64,000 nt of DNA from CAIVPM01 sp964615145 (GTDB lineage: Bacteria > Bacteroidota > Bacteroidia > Chitinophagales > Chitinophagaceae): contig CAZTOP010000007.1 of NCBI GenBank assembly GCA_964615145.1, positions 25,088-89,087 on the forward strand, given 5' to 3'. Of this stretch, positions 36,701-46,666 are shown one piece after another (position 1 is the first letter of the stretch; every line of letters begins with the position of its first letter). The position numbers and the translations under genes are program-made. Below the pieces are notes generated by a model. The model was not told where the DNA came from. It did not search any database and saw only the letters and a program-made list of their open reading frames with translations.

Positions 36701-37357
36701 ACCGCTCCATTAACTGTTATTAGATTTAATGCTATTGCAGATTTTGGTGTCAGTGATATAGGCTTAGATAATATTTCAATAATCAATTCGGTTCTTCCGT
36801 ATACATCTCTTGATTTTACAGGTGAAAAAATACGAAATGTAAATCAGTTAAAATGGATTGTGCAAAATGAGATTAATGTTAAATACTATGAGGTAGAAAG
36901 AAGTAATAATGGCGTTGATTTTACTCCCATTGGACTAGTGCAATCAAAAGCTGTTTCAAATAGTAATATGATTAACTATCTTTTTGTTGATACAACTAAT
37001 ACAACTAGCAATGCCTACTATAGATTAAAACAAGTTACAAAAGATGGTGGTATTGAATACAGCAAACTTGTTTTTATTAAAGGGGTAAAAGTATCTGATA
37101 TTGTTATTAATAATTTATTTCCAAATCCTGTAAAAAATTCTTTAACAATAATGTTAGCATCTCCAAAAAAGGAAAAGGTATCCATTTCAATTGTAAATAC
37201 AGCAGGTAAATTAGTCTATCAGTTTTGGGCGTTTCTAAATAAAGGGGACAATCAATTTGTCATCAAAACTAACAAATTAGAAGTAGGCCACTATTACATT
37301 AGTGTTATCGATACAAATAATAATATTAAAACAAATAGCTTCATAAAAGTTAATTAA
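33770..37357 (+). CDS. Large secreted T9SS protein with GEVED domains
   Basis: A 1195-residue secreted protein from the ATG at 33770 (signal peptide MKKGLTYLFVFFICFSSLKAQ); the frame opens 15 codons upstream. It has an N-terminal beta-sandwich with repeated Ig-like units (YQWEKSVDGINYDSIAG, YQWESSIDNGLTWQSV, YQWQDSAIGGVW). Two GEVED domains are marked by WIDWDHNNLFDSSEY...NGETEDYLFKV and FIDWNNDGIYDASEY...SGETEDYVLKI; their D-x-N-x-D-x-x-D loops look like calcium sites. A MAM/jelly-roll-like domain and the T9SS type A sorting domain (LFPNPVKNSLTIMLAS...) end the protein. It is the first of three giant genes in a row, with a 55-bp gap to the next. Confidence 0.92.
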   Translation: MKKGLTYLFVFFICFSSLKAQINFTIGNNNGSNINTNYPCAIPDYYEGNRSQYLYLASEMQAMGMSAGTIHSIKFNVTSLNNFSGDIGQYSISVSGTATSSLSLSSWETIFQASTFGPVDYTPTLGLNEFILNTPFVWNGVENIVVDICNGRPGNDTMQDYSYNVSTAWTTNLTFNASHTYRSNNLGNLCNTSNTQNLAKQSTRPDIVFNFTYANNCNGIPNGGITKCSLDTVCANQAINFYTIGSSTGTGLTYQWEKSVDGINYDSIAGAHSFSYNQTSGITTSTYFRRKIICSGLTSFSTPVYVYVKPFYVCYCSPNTNVGLYINSTLSIESVLISGALLNYANIHSGFNPAPSYAYAAFIDTNSNVIPKLKQAQTYRLTVNTNQAPAFAGVWIDWDHNNLFDSSEYKLIRFPSDSTKADTIIEIPSDASVGFTMMRIRTSTGAFNYSTACTLFNNGETEDYLFKVITGTACNGMPNGGKAISSDTIICPKTPFYLSVINATDSVVVAYQWESSIDNGLTWQSVPKATSKGCYIYGITTPTYYRRKIVCGSNTAYSASILIALNANYNCTCSPINGTILHYPSTVINNPSIETVAITGNTVSFFNSNPGFNAAPNYAYSIYNDTMQAPEMAQSVTYTLTITTNLKPSSAGVFIDWNNDGIYDASEYQAFVIPVGATTLSTLITVPSNALGYIGMRIRVDAGFLAYQPCRGLSSGETEDYVLKIIAGTLCMGIPVGGTTQASAQVVCHYEPIYLSVNGASSNLIGLSYQWQDSAIGGVWSNINSHIKNVDTLWQVVPKYYRRKITCEISGLSSLSIPIFVNLNEPIYAALPFTESFESIWEDGCNANSTAAFPSKSWRNNPFTSNSSWRRNDNGNAANWYINNYSAYSPSSTAGNYSARFHSSEAQPNQPNNFDLFIDCSTGSSNKKLVFDYINIDGNDSMRIYLSTDAGLTFTKLDKLNLSANGSWMNKTIDFVSTAPLTVIRFNAIADFGVSDIGLDNISIINSVLPYTSLDFTGEKIRNVNQLKWIVQNEINVKYYEVERSNNGVDFTPIGLVQSKAVSNSNMINYLFVDTTNTTSNAYYRLKQVTKDGGIEYSKLVFIKGVKVSDIVINNLFPNPVKNSLTIMLASPKKEKVSISIVNTAGKLVYQFWAFLNKGDNQFVIKTNKLEVGHYYISVIDTNNNIKTNSFIKVN

Positions 37358-37412
37358 ATAGTTTCTAAGGATATTCAATCAATTTTTAAAGAGTGTATTT
37401 AATAAGTAACAA

Positions 37413-40400
37413 ATGAAAAAAAGCATCATCTCATTAATTCTATTGGTATTATCTGCATTAAATTCAAATGCACAAACAACCATCTCTACAGCTCAGTTTG
37501 TAAATTCTGGTTACGATGCAGCCAATAGTATTTCAGGAAACACATTTATATCTTTTGCTGTACAAAATACCAATAACTATGCAATAAAATTAAATGGATT
37601 AGAAACTGTTAAATCTGTAATGACTCCCATACTACCTGCAAACAATGGTATGTTCTATTTGTGGTACTCTGCTACATCATTATCGGATACTGCTACATTG
37701 AACGATGGCAGTTGGATTAAAATAGACTCTGTAGCATACACAACATTAACTAGTGGTTACAATACAGTTTTCTCTGCTCTAGGTTTTACAATACCAGCAA
37801 ATACTACTTATCGTTTTGCATTACAATCAACAAATGGACTTGGTTTTAGTGGTGGATTTTTATTAATGGGACAAGCAACCTATTATGCTAATCCAAGTAC
37901 AATATCAGCCAATGGCGTAAACTTGCTTTCTGGCAATGCAACTATCAATGGAAAAGAAGTTGGTTGGGTAGGTTATTATCCTTATTCACAAGTTAACTTA
38001 GCTTGGTTTACAGGCTCAATTACTTTTACCTCTACTATTGCTTGCACAGCACCACCAGTAGCAGGCAACACAATTTCTACTTCAATCAATCCTTGTAAAA
38101 ATGTTCCATTTACTTTAAGTATTTCAGGCAATACAGCTGTTGCGAGTCAGATATATCAGTGGCAAATTTCAACAAACGGTACATCTTGGTCAGATATAAC
38201 CAATGCAACATTGCCCACACTTGCAACCAATCAATTATCTAGCAAATATTATAGATGTGCAGTAACTTGCTCAGGAAATACCTCCTACTCAACACTCTTG
38301 CAAGTAACAACACAACCAGGTGTATCTGGTACCTTTACTATTAATGCTGCTCTTCCAGCAACTGCCACAAACTTTCAAAGTTTTGGAGCTGCAATAGATT
38401 ATATTAAATGTGGAATTAACGGGCCTGTGGTATTTAATGTTGTTCAAGGTTCTGGACCATATAATGAACAAGTTGTGATTCCTTTTATTGGCGGTAGCTC
38501 AAGTATTAATAAAGTTACGATAAATGGTAATGGAGAAAAACTAATATACAATTATGCTGCTACTGATAAAAGGGCAGTGTTAACCTTGAACGATGCTGAC
38601 CATATAGTAATTGATAGTTTAACTATTGAATGTGCTAATGCTATTTATGGTTGGGGAATATTATTTACCAATAACGCCGATAGTAATATTATTCGAAAGT
38701 GTAATATTATGGTCGATGAAAGTTCGACATCAACAGACCACAATAATATTGGTATTGTTTTTAATGGAGCAACAACAATTGCTTCAAACTTTTTTGGAAC
38801 ACCAGGCAGCAACGGAAGTTATAACGAAATAATTGGTAATACCATAAATGGAGGCGAATATGGTATTTATGCATTTGGTGCTGGTGTACAAAATGTGGCA
38901 AATAAAATATCTGGAAATATTATCAAAAATTTTTACCGCTGGGGAATTGCAACTTTTTTTCAAAATCAAGCTTTAGTAATAAGTAAAAATAATATATCTA
39001 GGCCAACCAGAGGTAATTCCTATTCAAGTCTTGGTGGAGGTATTTGGATAAGTACAGGATGCGAAAACGTACTTGTAGAAAAAAATAAAATTCACAATTT
39101 GTTTGATGCAATGGTTGGTAATACTGCAACTTGCGATGGAATTTTTATAGCTGCATCTGCATCTGTTGGAAATGAAAATAAGATAGTTAATAATGTAATT
39201 TATAATCTAAATGGTAGTGGCTCAACCTTTGGAATTACAACTAATGGCGATAATATTCAGCTATATCATAATAGTATTATTTTAGATGATCAAACACCTT
39301 CAAATAATGATTCTTATGGTTTTTGGCAACTTGGTTCAAATTATACAAGAGGGGTAAGTTTTACTAACAACTTAGTTTATATGACAAAAAATGGCATTGG
39401 TGCAAGAAGATGTGTTTACATTCAGTTGGCTGCATCAGTAACAATGAATAATAATGCATACTACTATAGTTGTATAAATAGTAGTGATACAAATTTTGCT
39501 AGTATAGGCACTGCAAAATTTGGTTCTTTAGCAGATTTTAAAGCATCAAGTAATAATACTTTAGACCAGCTATCAGTTTTTGCAGATCCTTTGTTTTTAA
39601 ATGCAACAGCATTTGATTACACGCCATCTAATCCTTATATTAATGACATAGGAGAAAACTTAAGTATTATGTCAGATATAGTAGATGTAGCAAGAGGAAA
39701 CAATCCAGATCCTGGTGCTTATGAATTTACAATTCCTGCTTGCTCTAACCCGCCTGTCCCAGGTATTGTTGTGGCATCCAAAACAGACGTGTGTTTGGGC
39801 AAATCGATTAATTTAAAGCTAGACGGAAATAGTTTTGGAGCTGGTCAATATTACCAATGGCAAGCATCTGTTAATAATTCAATTTGGAATAATATAGGTA
39901 GTATTTCTACTGCAACTCAACTTTCAATTACACAATCAAACACTTATTACTACAGATGTGCTGTTCAATGCAATACTGGAGCTATTGTTTATTCTAACTC
40001 TGCACTAGTTACAACATCCCCTATATTATCTGGGAATTATACTATCAACAATGCAAATCCTACTGGTGGTGGAAATTTCAATAATTATAACGATGCGGTA
40101 AATGCAATAAAATGCGGCATTGCGGGTCCTGTTGTCTTTACAGTAGTGCCAGGTAGTGGACCATACAATGAACACATCATAATTCCTCAAATTACTGGAG
40201 CTTCTGCTACAAATACTATTACTTTCAAGGGAAATGGAACAACGTTGGCATATACATCTTTCGACCAAAATAACCCCGTTGGTATTATGCTAGATGGAGC
40301 AGATCATGTTATTTTCGATAGTTTAATTATAGATGTATCTGGTGGTAGTTATTGTTGGGGGATGTTATTTATAAACCAAGCAGATAGTAATATTATTCGC

Positions 40401-41987
40401 AAATCTACAGTTATTACAAGGTCTGATAACGGCTCTTCTAACTTTATGGGAATTGTATTGAATAACTCATTTAAAGGAACTGGAAGTTCTGGCAATAATG
40501 GAAACTATAATACAATTACCGACAATACTATTATTGGGGGAAACTACGGAATTTATTTGTTTGGAACTCAATTTACCTCTGGTCAAAATGTGTTTAATGT
40601 TGTTAAGAGAAATAAAATTCAAGATTTTTATAGTGCAGCAGCTTATCTTGCTTATCAGTCAAAAGGGTTAGAGTTTTCAGAAAATGATATTTCAAGGCCA
40701 TACAGAAATAACTCAGCATTTGCAGCAACTGGAATTTACTTGTACAAAGGGTGTAGCGATGCTATAATTTCAAAAAATAAAATTCATAATCTTTTTGATG
40801 CATTAGGTAATAGTACAGCCAACACATATTGTTTTTATCTAACCTCCGATGCTCTTAATGGTCATTCAAATAGTATTATTAACAATATTGTTTACAATAT
40901 GAATGGCAGTTCTGGTCAGTATGGATTTTACTGTTCACAAGCCAACAATGTAAAAATATACCACAATACATTAGTATTTGATAATACTACTACAGGTAGT
41001 ATCTATGGCTATTATCAAAATTCGTATAGCACTGGAATGGATTTTAGAAATAACATTTTTTATTTTCCAACAAATGGTGCAGCAATTAATAGATGTTTCT
41101 ATATTGGCGACAGCACATCTGGTTTTATCAGCAATAATAATATTCTATATATGGCATCTGATCCACTAAATAAAATTGGAAGATTACAAGGTGTCGATTA
41201 TACTACTTTAAATGATTGGAGAAATTCCAAAAAGAATAACCCCTATGATCAACAAAGCGTTGGAGTTGACCCTTTATTTGTAAATATTGGGAATGCAAAT
41301 TATAAACCTAGTGCAATATCGGCAGATAATATTGGTGCTCCTTTGGGTATTGCGGATGATATAACAAATAACATTAGAAGTACTATTACTCCAGATGCTG
41401 GATGCTATGAATTTGTTGGCGTTCCATTGCCAGTTACAGGCCTAAAACTAAGTGGCGAAAATAAATACTCATATAATAGTTTAACATGGATTACAATAAA
41501 TGAAATTGATAATGTTGGCTTTGATGTACAACGATCTACAACTGGTGAAAATGACTCTTTTAAATCAATTAATTTTATAAGAACTAAAGCTATAAATGGT
41601 AATAACAATGGTTTGCTAAACTATAGCTACGAAGACAAATTTGCAGATAAACAAAGTTGCTATTATAGACTTAAACAGATTGATAAAAACAATAAAACAA
41701 CTTTTAGTAACACAATATTAATCAAAGCTTCAAAGGGAACTAATATTGACATTACAGGAACATATCCTAATCCGGCAAAAAGCGATTTAAATATTGTAAT
41801 TTCGTCGCCAATTTACTGCAACACCAAAATTTTTGTTAGTGATATTTGTGGCAAAATCGTTTTAGAGAAAAACATAGAGTTATACACAGGAAACAATTCA
41901 TTGCAACTAGATATAAAAAATTTAGCAGTTGGCATTTACTCAGTAAAACTAACTAATGGAGTTGTTCAAAAATTTGTTAAAAACTAA
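37413..41987 (+). CDS. Giant T9SS beta-helix protein, paralogue 1
   Basis: A 1524-residue secreted protein: signal peptide (MKKSIISLILLVLSALNSNAQ), an N-terminal beta-sandwich (about 22-205), then two tandem modules, each an Ig-like domain (YQWQISTNGTSWSDIT...YYRCAVTCSG) plus a roughly 420-residue right-handed beta-helix beginning SGTFTINAALPATATNFQSF or SGNYTINNANPTGGGNFNNY. Each helix carries the landmark KNKIHNLFDA and turns such as YHNSI/YHNTL. The protein ends with a linker domain and a T9SS type A sorting domain (YPNPAKSDLNIVISSP...). Such helices commonly bind or cleave carbohydrate, but no lyase motif is recognised. It has the same architecture as the next gene, 35 bp downstream. Confidence 0.92.
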   Translation: MKKSIISLILLVLSALNSNAQTTISTAQFVNSGYDAANSISGNTFISFAVQNTNNYAIKLNGLETVKSVMTPILPANNGMFYLWYSATSLSDTATLNDGSWIKIDSVAYTTLTSGYNTVFSALGFTIPANTTYRFALQSTNGLGFSGGFLLMGQATYYANPSTISANGVNLLSGNATINGKEVGWVGYYPYSQVNLAWFTGSITFTSTIACTAPPVAGNTISTSINPCKNVPFTLSISGNTAVASQIYQWQISTNGTSWSDITNATLPTLATNQLSSKYYRCAVTCSGNTSYSTLLQVTTQPGVSGTFTINAALPATATNFQSFGAAIDYIKCGINGPVVFNVVQGSGPYNEQVVIPFIGGSSSINKVTINGNGEKLIYNYAATDKRAVLTLNDADHIVIDSLTIECANAIYGWGILFTNNADSNIIRKCNIMVDESSTSTDHNNIGIVFNGATTIASNFFGTPGSNGSYNEIIGNTINGGEYGIYAFGAGVQNVANKISGNIIKNFYRWGIATFFQNQALVISKNNISRPTRGNSYSSLGGGIWISTGCENVLVEKNKIHNLFDAMVGNTATCDGIFIAASASVGNENKIVNNVIYNLNGSGSTFGITTNGDNIQLYHNSIILDDQTPSNNDSYGFWQLGSNYTRGVSFTNNLVYMTKNGIGARRCVYIQLAASVTMNNNAYYYSCINSSDTNFASIGTAKFGSLADFKASSNNTLDQLSVFADPLFLNATAFDYTPSNPYINDIGENLSIMSDIVDVARGNNPDPGAYEFTIPACSNPPVPGIVVASKTDVCLGKSINLKLDGNSFGAGQYYQWQASVNNSIWNNIGSISTATQLSITQSNTYYYRCAVQCNTGAIVYSNSALVTTSPILSGNYTINNANPTGGGNFNNYNDAVNAIKCGIAGPVVFTVVPGSGPYNEHIIIPQITGASATNTITFKGNGTTLAYTSFDQNNPVGIMLDGADHVIFDSLIIDVSGGSYCWGMLFINQADSNIIRKSTVITRSDNGSSNFMGIVLNNSFKGTGSSGNNGNYNTITDNTIIGGNYGIYLFGTQFTSGQNVFNVVKRNKIQDFYSAAAYLAYQSKGLEFSENDISRPYRNNSAFAATGIYLYKGCSDAIISKNKIHNLFDALGNSTANTYCFYLTSDALNGHSNSIINNIVYNMNGSSGQYGFYCSQANNVKIYHNTLVFDNTTTGSIYGYYQNSYSTGMDFRNNIFYFPTNGAAINRCFYIGDSTSGFISNNNILYMASDPLNKIGRLQGVDYTTLNDWRNSKKNNPYDQQSVGVDPLFVNIGNANYKPSAISADNIGAPLGIADDITNNIRSTITPDAGCYEFVGVPLPVTGLKLSGENKYSYNSLTWITINEIDNVGFDVQRSTTGENDSFKSINFIRTKAINGNNNGLLNYSYEDKFADKQSCYYRLKQIDKNNKTTFSNTILIKASKGTNIDITGTYPNPAKSDLNIVISSPIYCNTKIFVSDICGKIVLEKNIELYTGNNSLQLDIKNLAVGIYSVKLTNGVVQKFVKN

Positions 41988-42022
41988 AAGGTAAATTTTA
42001 TCAAACATTATAATTAAGAGAT

Positions 42023-45000
42023 ATGAAGAAAATATTATTTTCCATTTATTGTTTATTATTCATTTTTGCTTCATCCCTTGCACAAGTTAAAATTACTACA
42101 GCTGCATCAGGCAACACAGGCTATGCTGGTGATATTTGGATTGGCCCAGGTTCAACTATCACATTCGTTGTTCAAAACACGAACAATCACGATATTTTGT
42201 TAACAGAGATTGAAGATTTTAAATCCACTGCTGGACCTGGATTTCCATTGAGTCCTGCTGGTTTTCATTTATGGTATTCTACAACATCATTATCTGGAGA
42301 TCCTGGGTCAATTGCAAGTTCTCCAGATTGGACAAAACTAACTGGTGATACGGCTACTGTAGTAAATATGGTGCCAGGATATAATACTATTTTTTCAAAT
42401 CTAAACTTTTTAATTCCAGCTAATGCTACTTACAGGTTTGCTTTGCAAAGTACCACAGGTATTGCTTACAGTGGTTTTTCTACTCCAAGTGTATTAACAA
42501 AAGATAGTGTTAATTTGGTTTTGGGCTCAGCAATAATTGGGGGCTCGGTGGTGGGTTATGCAGGAAATTATCCAAATTCATCCTATTCAAACTCTTGGTT
42601 TACCGGATCAATTACTTTTCAATCGGCTGTCCCTTGTAACTCTGCTCCAATAGCAGGTTCTACGGTTTCTTCTGTTAGTGATATTTGTTCTGGAATTCAG
42701 TTTCAGCTAGATTTAACTGGATATAGTAGCGGTCTCGGACAAACGTATCAATGGCAGTCATCTTTGAACGGAACAACCTGGAATAACATAGCAGGAGCAA
42801 TAGGATCAAGTGCTACACTTACACAATCCCTTTCTAGTTTTTATAGATGTGCCATTACTTGTTCTGGAAATACTGCATTTTCTGCTCCTGTGCAAGTTAC
42901 TACACCACTGGGTGTTTCTGGCAATTATACTATCAATAGCACCTTGCCAACTAATGGAAATAATTTTCAAACTTTTAACGATGCTATTAATTATGTAAAA
43001 TGTGGTATTAATGGTCCTGTAGTTTTTACAGTTGCTCCTAACTCTGGTCCTTATGTTGAGCAAATAAGTATACCATTTATTGGAGGTACATCAAGTACCA
43101 ATACAATTACTTTCAAAGGCAAAAATGAAACCATTTCTATGATTGCAGGTACTACTTCAAACTTACCTATTATTACATTGGACAATGCCGATCATATTAT
43201 AATTGATAGTTTAATTTTAGATTGCTCAGCTAGCCCTTATGGTTGGGGTATTTTATTAACAAATCAAGCCGATAGTAACGTTATAAAAAATTGTACTATA
43301 ATAAACGAGTATGCCTCCAATTCAATGTTTGCTCATAATGGCATTTTAATAAACGGATCTAATCAAGTGCTTTCAACAGGTGGAAATAATGGGAATTATA
43401 ATTTAATTACAAACAATACCATTATTGGTGGTACCTATGGTGTTTTTATTTGGGGAGCAGGAATAAATAATAATCAAAACGTAGGCAATAAAGTTATTGG
43501 TAACAAAATCCAAGATTTTTATAGTTATGGTGTGAGTGTAAACTATGCACCACAAAATACTATTATTAGTGGCAATGAATTTTTCAGGTTTAATAGATCA
43601 ATAACAACATCACCTTGTGGAGCCATAAATATCAATACTGGTTGCTCAAGTACATTAGTAGAAAAAAATAGAGTTCATAATTTATTTGATGCCATATCTT
43701 CAAGCACTGCCACAGTTTATGCAATCAATATAAGTGCTAGTGCTATTTTAGGACAAGAAAACAGGGTTATAAATAATCTTGTTTATAGCCTGAATGGTAA
43801 TACAAATAATTATGGAATTTACAATTCAAGTGCAAGTAATATGCAAGCATATCATAATACAATTGTTTTTGATGATGTTTCTTCCAGTACAGGAGCTAGT
43901 TATGGTTTGGCACAAAGTGGAACAGCTATAGGCGTTGATTTTAAAAATAATATTGTTTACATTACAAGAGGCGGAGCAGGAAATCAAAGATGTATAAATT
44001 ATTCTGCCAACAGTTCGATAATAAATTCAAATCATAATGTATTATATATTAATTGTCCTGGAAATGCTGCTGCTGTTATTGGTTTGTTTGGTAATACTAG
44101 TTACATCACACTTGCTGATTGGAAACAGGCTAATAATGCTGCTTATGACCAACAATCTGTTAGTGCAAATCCATTATTCAGTACCTCTCCAAACGATTTT
44201 ATACCTACATCGGGTCAGGTAAATGATATTGGTGGGGATTTGGGGGTTACAGAGGATATTCTTAATGTTAGTAGAAGTAATTTTCCAGATCCAGGAGCGT
44301 ATGAATTTACCTCTGCTCCTTGTAATAGTTCTATAGTTTCTGGGGCAACATTAGCATCTGTTTCTAATATTTGTCCTGATAAATTATTTAGTCTTCAACT
44401 AAATGGCAATAGTTTTGGGGCCGGGCAGTTATATCAATGGCAATCATCTGCAAATAATATTAATTGGACAAATGTTGGCAATGCAACACCTAACCCATCT
44501 TTTGTAACTTCACAACTAAGTTCTAATTACTATCGTTGTGCGGTCTCTTGTGGTGGAGGTTCTCCGGTTTACTCTACTTCTATTCAAGTAATAACGCCAG
44601 GGTATCTATCTGGAACATTTACAATAAATAAAAATTTACCAACTGGTAGTGGAAATTATCAAACATTTACAGATGCTTTAAATGCTGTTCAATGCGGAAT
44701 TAATGGACCTGTAGTATTTAATGTTGTACCAGGTAGTGGTCCTTATTCAGAACATTTTACAATTCCTCAAATTACTGGCACAAGTGCAATAAATACCTTA
44801 ACTTTTAATGGTAATGGCGAAACACTTAGATACAGCTCTACTGACATTAACAATAAAGCTGCAATCATTCTAAACGGAGCCGATCATATTATTTTAGATA
44901 GCATTAATATTGATATTTCAACAAGTACGTATAGTTGGGGAATTGTGTTAACCAATCAAGCAGATAGTAATGTAATTAGAAATTGTACCATTAATTGCAA

Positions 45001-46576
45001 TGCAAGTATTACAAGTTTAAATGCTATTGGTATTTATATGAATGGTTCTACTACAACATTGTCTACACAAGGCAACAATGGTAGTTTTAATGTAATAAAA
45101 AATAATACAATAAATGCTGGGTATTATGGCATTTATTTATATGGAAACTCCAGTTCGTCTACTCAAAATATTAATAATTTAATAGAAGAAAATATTATTA
45201 AAGATTTTTATAACTATGGTGTTTATGCACAATATCAACCAAGTGGTTTGGTTATTCGTGGCAATGATTTTTCTCGACCAACAAGAACTTCTGTTACATC
45301 TGGTGCAGGAGTTTATATATACACTGGTGCTTTTGGTGCTTTGGTCGAAAAAAATAGGGTTCATAATTTATTTGGTGCAATTAAAACAAGTACACAAACT
45401 AGTTATGGTATTTTCATTGGCTCAGATCCAACTGCAACAAATCCTAATAAAGTTATTAATAACCTTATTTATGATATGAACGGAAACGGTGTTACATATG
45501 GTATAATGTGCTCATTTGGTAACAATGTAAAAGTATATCATAATACAATTGTTTTAGACGATAAAACAGCCACTGCAGGGAATACATTTGGATTTCATCA
45601 GCCAGTACAAGCCACAGGAATGGAATTCAAAAATAATCTAATTTACATTGGTCGTAATGGTTCTGGCACCAAAACCTGTTTGTCAATAGGTAATAGTTCG
45701 TCTGTTTTCAACAGTAATAATAATGTGTTTTATATTGACTCTTCTGTAACTGGTAATATTGCTACGTTGCAAGGAACAAATTATTCAACACTTGCAAGCT
45801 GGAAACTTGCTGCTGGTAGTATTTATGATCAAGCAAGTGTTAATGCCAATCCAAAATTTGTAAATGCAAGCGGTTATAATTATAAGCCTAATGCAGATTC
45901 TGTAGACAATATTGGAACACCTGTAGGAGTACTTACAGATTTTGATGGTAGTGTAAGAAGTGCTGTAACTCCAGACGCAGGAGCGTACGAATTTAGTCCT
46001 GTTTTATCAGTTTCTGGATTGACTTTAAAAGGATATAGAAGCTCAAACAGTAATATTTTACAATGGAATACTTTAACAGAAAACAATTGTTTGGGATATG
46101 AAGTTTTGCGTTCTACAAATACAAATTCAAATGAATTTATTAAAGTAGGTTTTGTAAGTACAAAAGCGGTTAATGGTAATAGTAGCACTGTTTTATCTTA
46201 TAGATTTGAGGATGTAACAAATAATATTAATAATTATTACAAATTAAAGCAGTTAGACAAAGACGGTAAATACACTTACAGCAATATTGTTTCAATAAAA
46301 TCAAATAAAACCTTGATTTTAGATATTATTTCTGTTTACCCAAACCCAGTTGATAACAAACTAAACATTTCTATTTCATCTCCAACTTATACAAAAGCAA
46401 CAATTTTAATTACCGATATATATGGTAAAGCTGTTGTAGAAAAAGCTATTGAAATTAATGTTGGAGAGAATAATACTTACATCAACTTATCTAAAATAGC
46501 AGCGGGTAACTATACCATAAAAGTAGTTTGTAATAATGGTTGTGAAACTACTGTTAAGAAATTTATTAAAAAGTAA
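42023..46576 (+). CDS. Giant T9SS beta-helix protein, paralogue 2
   Basis: A 1517-residue paralogue of the preceding gene, with the same order of parts: signal peptide (MKKILFSIYCLLFIFASSLAQ), N-terminal beta-sandwich, Ig-like unit (YQWQSSLNGTTWNNIAG), first beta-helix (SGNYTINSTLPTNGNNFQTF), second Ig-like unit (YQWQSSANNINWTNVG), second beta-helix (SGTFTINKNLPTGSGNYQTF), linker and T9SS type A sorting domain (YPNPVDNKLNISISSP...AAGNYTIKVVCNNG). The landmark KNRVHNLFDA/KNRVHNLFGA occurs once per helix. It is last in the three-gene run and followed by a strong terminator, so 33770-46576 probably forms one operon of about 13 kb. Confidence 0.92.
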   Translation: MKKILFSIYCLLFIFASSLAQVKITTAASGNTGYAGDIWIGPGSTITFVVQNTNNHDILLTEIEDFKSTAGPGFPLSPAGFHLWYSTTSLSGDPGSIASSPDWTKLTGDTATVVNMVPGYNTIFSNLNFLIPANATYRFALQSTTGIAYSGFSTPSVLTKDSVNLVLGSAIIGGSVVGYAGNYPNSSYSNSWFTGSITFQSAVPCNSAPIAGSTVSSVSDICSGIQFQLDLTGYSSGLGQTYQWQSSLNGTTWNNIAGAIGSSATLTQSLSSFYRCAITCSGNTAFSAPVQVTTPLGVSGNYTINSTLPTNGNNFQTFNDAINYVKCGINGPVVFTVAPNSGPYVEQISIPFIGGTSSTNTITFKGKNETISMIAGTTSNLPIITLDNADHIIIDSLILDCSASPYGWGILLTNQADSNVIKNCTIINEYASNSMFAHNGILINGSNQVLSTGGNNGNYNLITNNTIIGGTYGVFIWGAGINNNQNVGNKVIGNKIQDFYSYGVSVNYAPQNTIISGNEFFRFNRSITTSPCGAININTGCSSTLVEKNRVHNLFDAISSSTATVYAINISASAILGQENRVINNLVYSLNGNTNNYGIYNSSASNMQAYHNTIVFDDVSSSTGASYGLAQSGTAIGVDFKNNIVYITRGGAGNQRCINYSANSSIINSNHNVLYINCPGNAAAVIGLFGNTSYITLADWKQANNAAYDQQSVSANPLFSTSPNDFIPTSGQVNDIGGDLGVTEDILNVSRSNFPDPGAYEFTSAPCNSSIVSGATLASVSNICPDKLFSLQLNGNSFGAGQLYQWQSSANNINWTNVGNATPNPSFVTSQLSSNYYRCAVSCGGGSPVYSTSIQVITPGYLSGTFTINKNLPTGSGNYQTFTDALNAVQCGINGPVVFNVVPGSGPYSEHFTIPQITGTSAINTLTFNGNGETLRYSSTDINNKAAIILNGADHIILDSINIDISTSTYSWGIVLTNQADSNVIRNCTINCNASITSLNAIGIYMNGSTTTLSTQGNNGSFNVIKNNTINAGYYGIYLYGNSSSSTQNINNLIEENIIKDFYNYGVYAQYQPSGLVIRGNDFSRPTRTSVTSGAGVYIYTGAFGALVEKNRVHNLFGAIKTSTQTSYGIFIGSDPTATNPNKVINNLIYDMNGNGVTYGIMCSFGNNVKVYHNTIVLDDKTATAGNTFGFHQPVQATGMEFKNNLIYIGRNGSGTKTCLSIGNSSSVFNSNNNVFYIDSSVTGNIATLQGTNYSTLASWKLAAGSIYDQASVNANPKFVNASGYNYKPNADSVDNIGTPVGVLTDFDGSVRSAVTPDAGAYEFSPVLSVSGLTLKGYRSSNSNILQWNTLTENNCLGYEVLRSTNTNSNEFIKVGFVSTKAVNGNSSTVLSYRFEDVTNNINNYYKLKQLDKDGKYTYSNIVSIKSNKTLILDIISVYPNPVDNKLNISISSPTYTKATILITDIYGKAVVEKAIEINVGENNTYINLSKIAAGNYTIKVVCNNGCETTVKKFIKK

Positions 46577-46595
46577 TATTCGAATTTATGGTAAC

Positions 46596-46634
46596 AAAAA
46601 ACGTCCAGAAGCATTGACTTCTGGACGTTTTTTT
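46596..46634 (+). terminator. Rho-independent terminator of the T9SS operon
   Basis: The arm at 46596-46611 (ACGTCCAGAAG core) pairs perfectly with 46618-46633 around a 6-base loop, followed by a T-run. It lies 19 bp after the last giant gene, before a convergent gene. Confidence 0.93.
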
Positions 46635-46666
46635 ATTTAAAATAAATTTTTTATTTGCTAAATTGG

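Noticed and set aside
37413..46576. Repeated DNA that could suggest a CRISPR or a transposon array
   Set aside because: The repeats are coding beta-helix and Ig modules of two paralogous genes in frame, with no short regular direct repeats or spacers.
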